The notes under the pieces: generated by a model
Told to the model about the DNA's origin: nothing
The model's input: only the letters and a program-made list of their open reading frames with translations
The model's database searches: none
Shown: positions 63,606 through 64,000 of the stretch, in pieces
How positions within the stretch are numbered: position 1 is the stretch's first letter
Layout: each line of letters begins with the position of its first letter
Translations under genes and position numbers: made by a program
From: a virus
Direction: 5' to 3' (one strand)
IMG/VR virus record: IMGVR_UViG_3300033999_000083
Span: 29,402 to 93,401 of that record
Length of the DNA: 64,000 nucleotides

Positions 63606-64000
63606 TTAAATTTTTACACATAGTGTACTTCCGTTTCTATATATCTGCCCATAATATAATCCACTTGAAGATGAAGGTAAATTGCCAACATCAATTATCC
63701 ATTGCAATTGTCCATCTAAAAATGCAATATCAAAAAATGATGAAACGCCGCTAAGAATTAATCTGCCCCCAAACATTTGAGTTTGACCAATTTTATTTCC
63801 ATTTATATCATAATTATATAATAAAAAATTAGCAGATGAACCATCATCAGGGTCATTATAAAATGCCATATCGACAACAACTCTATTATTTGAGTTAATC
63901 ATCTTAAATTTTTTTTCACTAGGAGAAATAATTATTCTATCTCCATTTGCCGTACTTTCAAATAACCCCCTAATAGCTACATCTCCACTTGTACCCCATG
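63606..64000 (-). CDS. C-terminal part of a putative tail fibre/adhesin protein, partial
   Basis: The frame is open to the right edge, so at least 131 residues, with the N-terminus outside. Contains SGDVAIRGLFESTANGDRII, a beta-rich region (RVVVDMAFYNDPDDGSSANF) and the C-terminus DVGNLPSSSSGLYYGQIYRNGSTLCVKI, the L-P-(T/S)SSxGL...G...NxGxLxxV ending common to phage tail and adhesin proteins. It stops with TAA, 11 bases before the next ATG. Uses more GC-rich codons than the rest of the block. Confidence 0.7.
   Translation of the reverse strand, partial: WGTSGDVAIRGLFESTANGDRIIISPSEKKFKMINSNNRVVVDMAFYNDPDDGSSANFLLYNYDINGNKIGQTQMFGGRLILSGVSSFFDIAFLDGQLQWIIDVGNLPSSSSGLYYGQIYRNGSTLCVKI

Noticed and set aside
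27281-64000. Late block as a field of pseudogenes
   Set aside because: All inspected breaks of the large genes are TGA, frames stay constant across breaks, and motifs continue across them. Decay would give mixed stops and frameshifts.

Overview
This window looks like about two thirds of the genome of a strictly lytic, AT-rich crAss-like bacteriophage (Crassvirales), whose hosts are gut Bacteroidales. Four things point there. A left block of replication and nucleotide genes on the + strand faces a right block of giant virion-type genes on the - strand. A single-chain RNA polymerase signature (DFDVDK) sits in a roughly 3,000-residue protein. The replication set (PolA-type polymerase, DnaB-type helicase, Sak4-like ATPase, DnaG-like primase, ligase, ThyX, dUTPase) is typical. 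Starts lack Shine-Dalgarno sites and are often packed as TAA-T-ATG, as in Bacteroidetes phages. No integrase, CRISPR array, rRNA or insertion sequence was seen.

The dominant feature is the genetic code. In the - strand block (27.3-64 kb) every break between in-frame open stretches that I checked is a TGA. Reading TGA as tryptophan joins more than 30 fragments into fourteen or so genes, each closed by TAA or TAG: proteins of 1546, 1143, 3021, 3002, 632, 1415, 79, 389, 72, 422, 159 and 105 residues, then a damaged small gene and a structural protein running off the right edge. TAG is a genuine stop (ends at 3125, 4188, 24372, 59623), so the code is TGA=Trp only. In the + strand block TGA is rare but present: inside a resolvase (7491), inside an intron homing endonuclease (17051), between a phosphoesterase and the next gene (15071), and just before a TAA in three others.

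Layout, + strand. 1-1 kb: an HNH endonuclease beside the 3' piece of a family A DNA polymerase gene. 1.1-7.6 kb: replisome (SF2 helicase, DnaB-type helicase, Sak4-like ATPase, putative SSB, primase, Holliday-junction resolvase). 7.6-13.7 kb: accessory genes (lipoprotein aspartyl protease, four tandem paralogs, deoxyribonucleotidase, beta-helix protein, PD-(D/E)XK nuclease, BCS1-like AAA+ ATPase, a single-gene unit with its own promoter and terminator). 13.7-26.8 kb: phosphoesterase, a class II (B12-dependent) ribonucleotide reductase split by two group I introns with LAGLIDADG endonucleases, dUTPase, DNA ligase, putative spanin, DUF1599 protein, ThyX and small unknowns. 26.9-27.3 kb: an odd tRNA-like locus, then two terminators where the two transcription units converge.

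Layout, - strand, in transcription order from 64 kb down: putative tail/adhesin C-terminus, small proteins including an HExxH peptidase-like protein, cargo-like proteins sharing a recurrent (K/Q)xGG motif, a transglycosylase-DUF192 fusion, then four very large proteins carrying an SF1 helicase, the RNA polymerase active site, an HExxH motif and a nuclease-like region. By analogy with crAss-like phages these would be packaged in the virion and delivered with the DNA to start early transcription. That is inference; the reading frames and motifs are directly visible.
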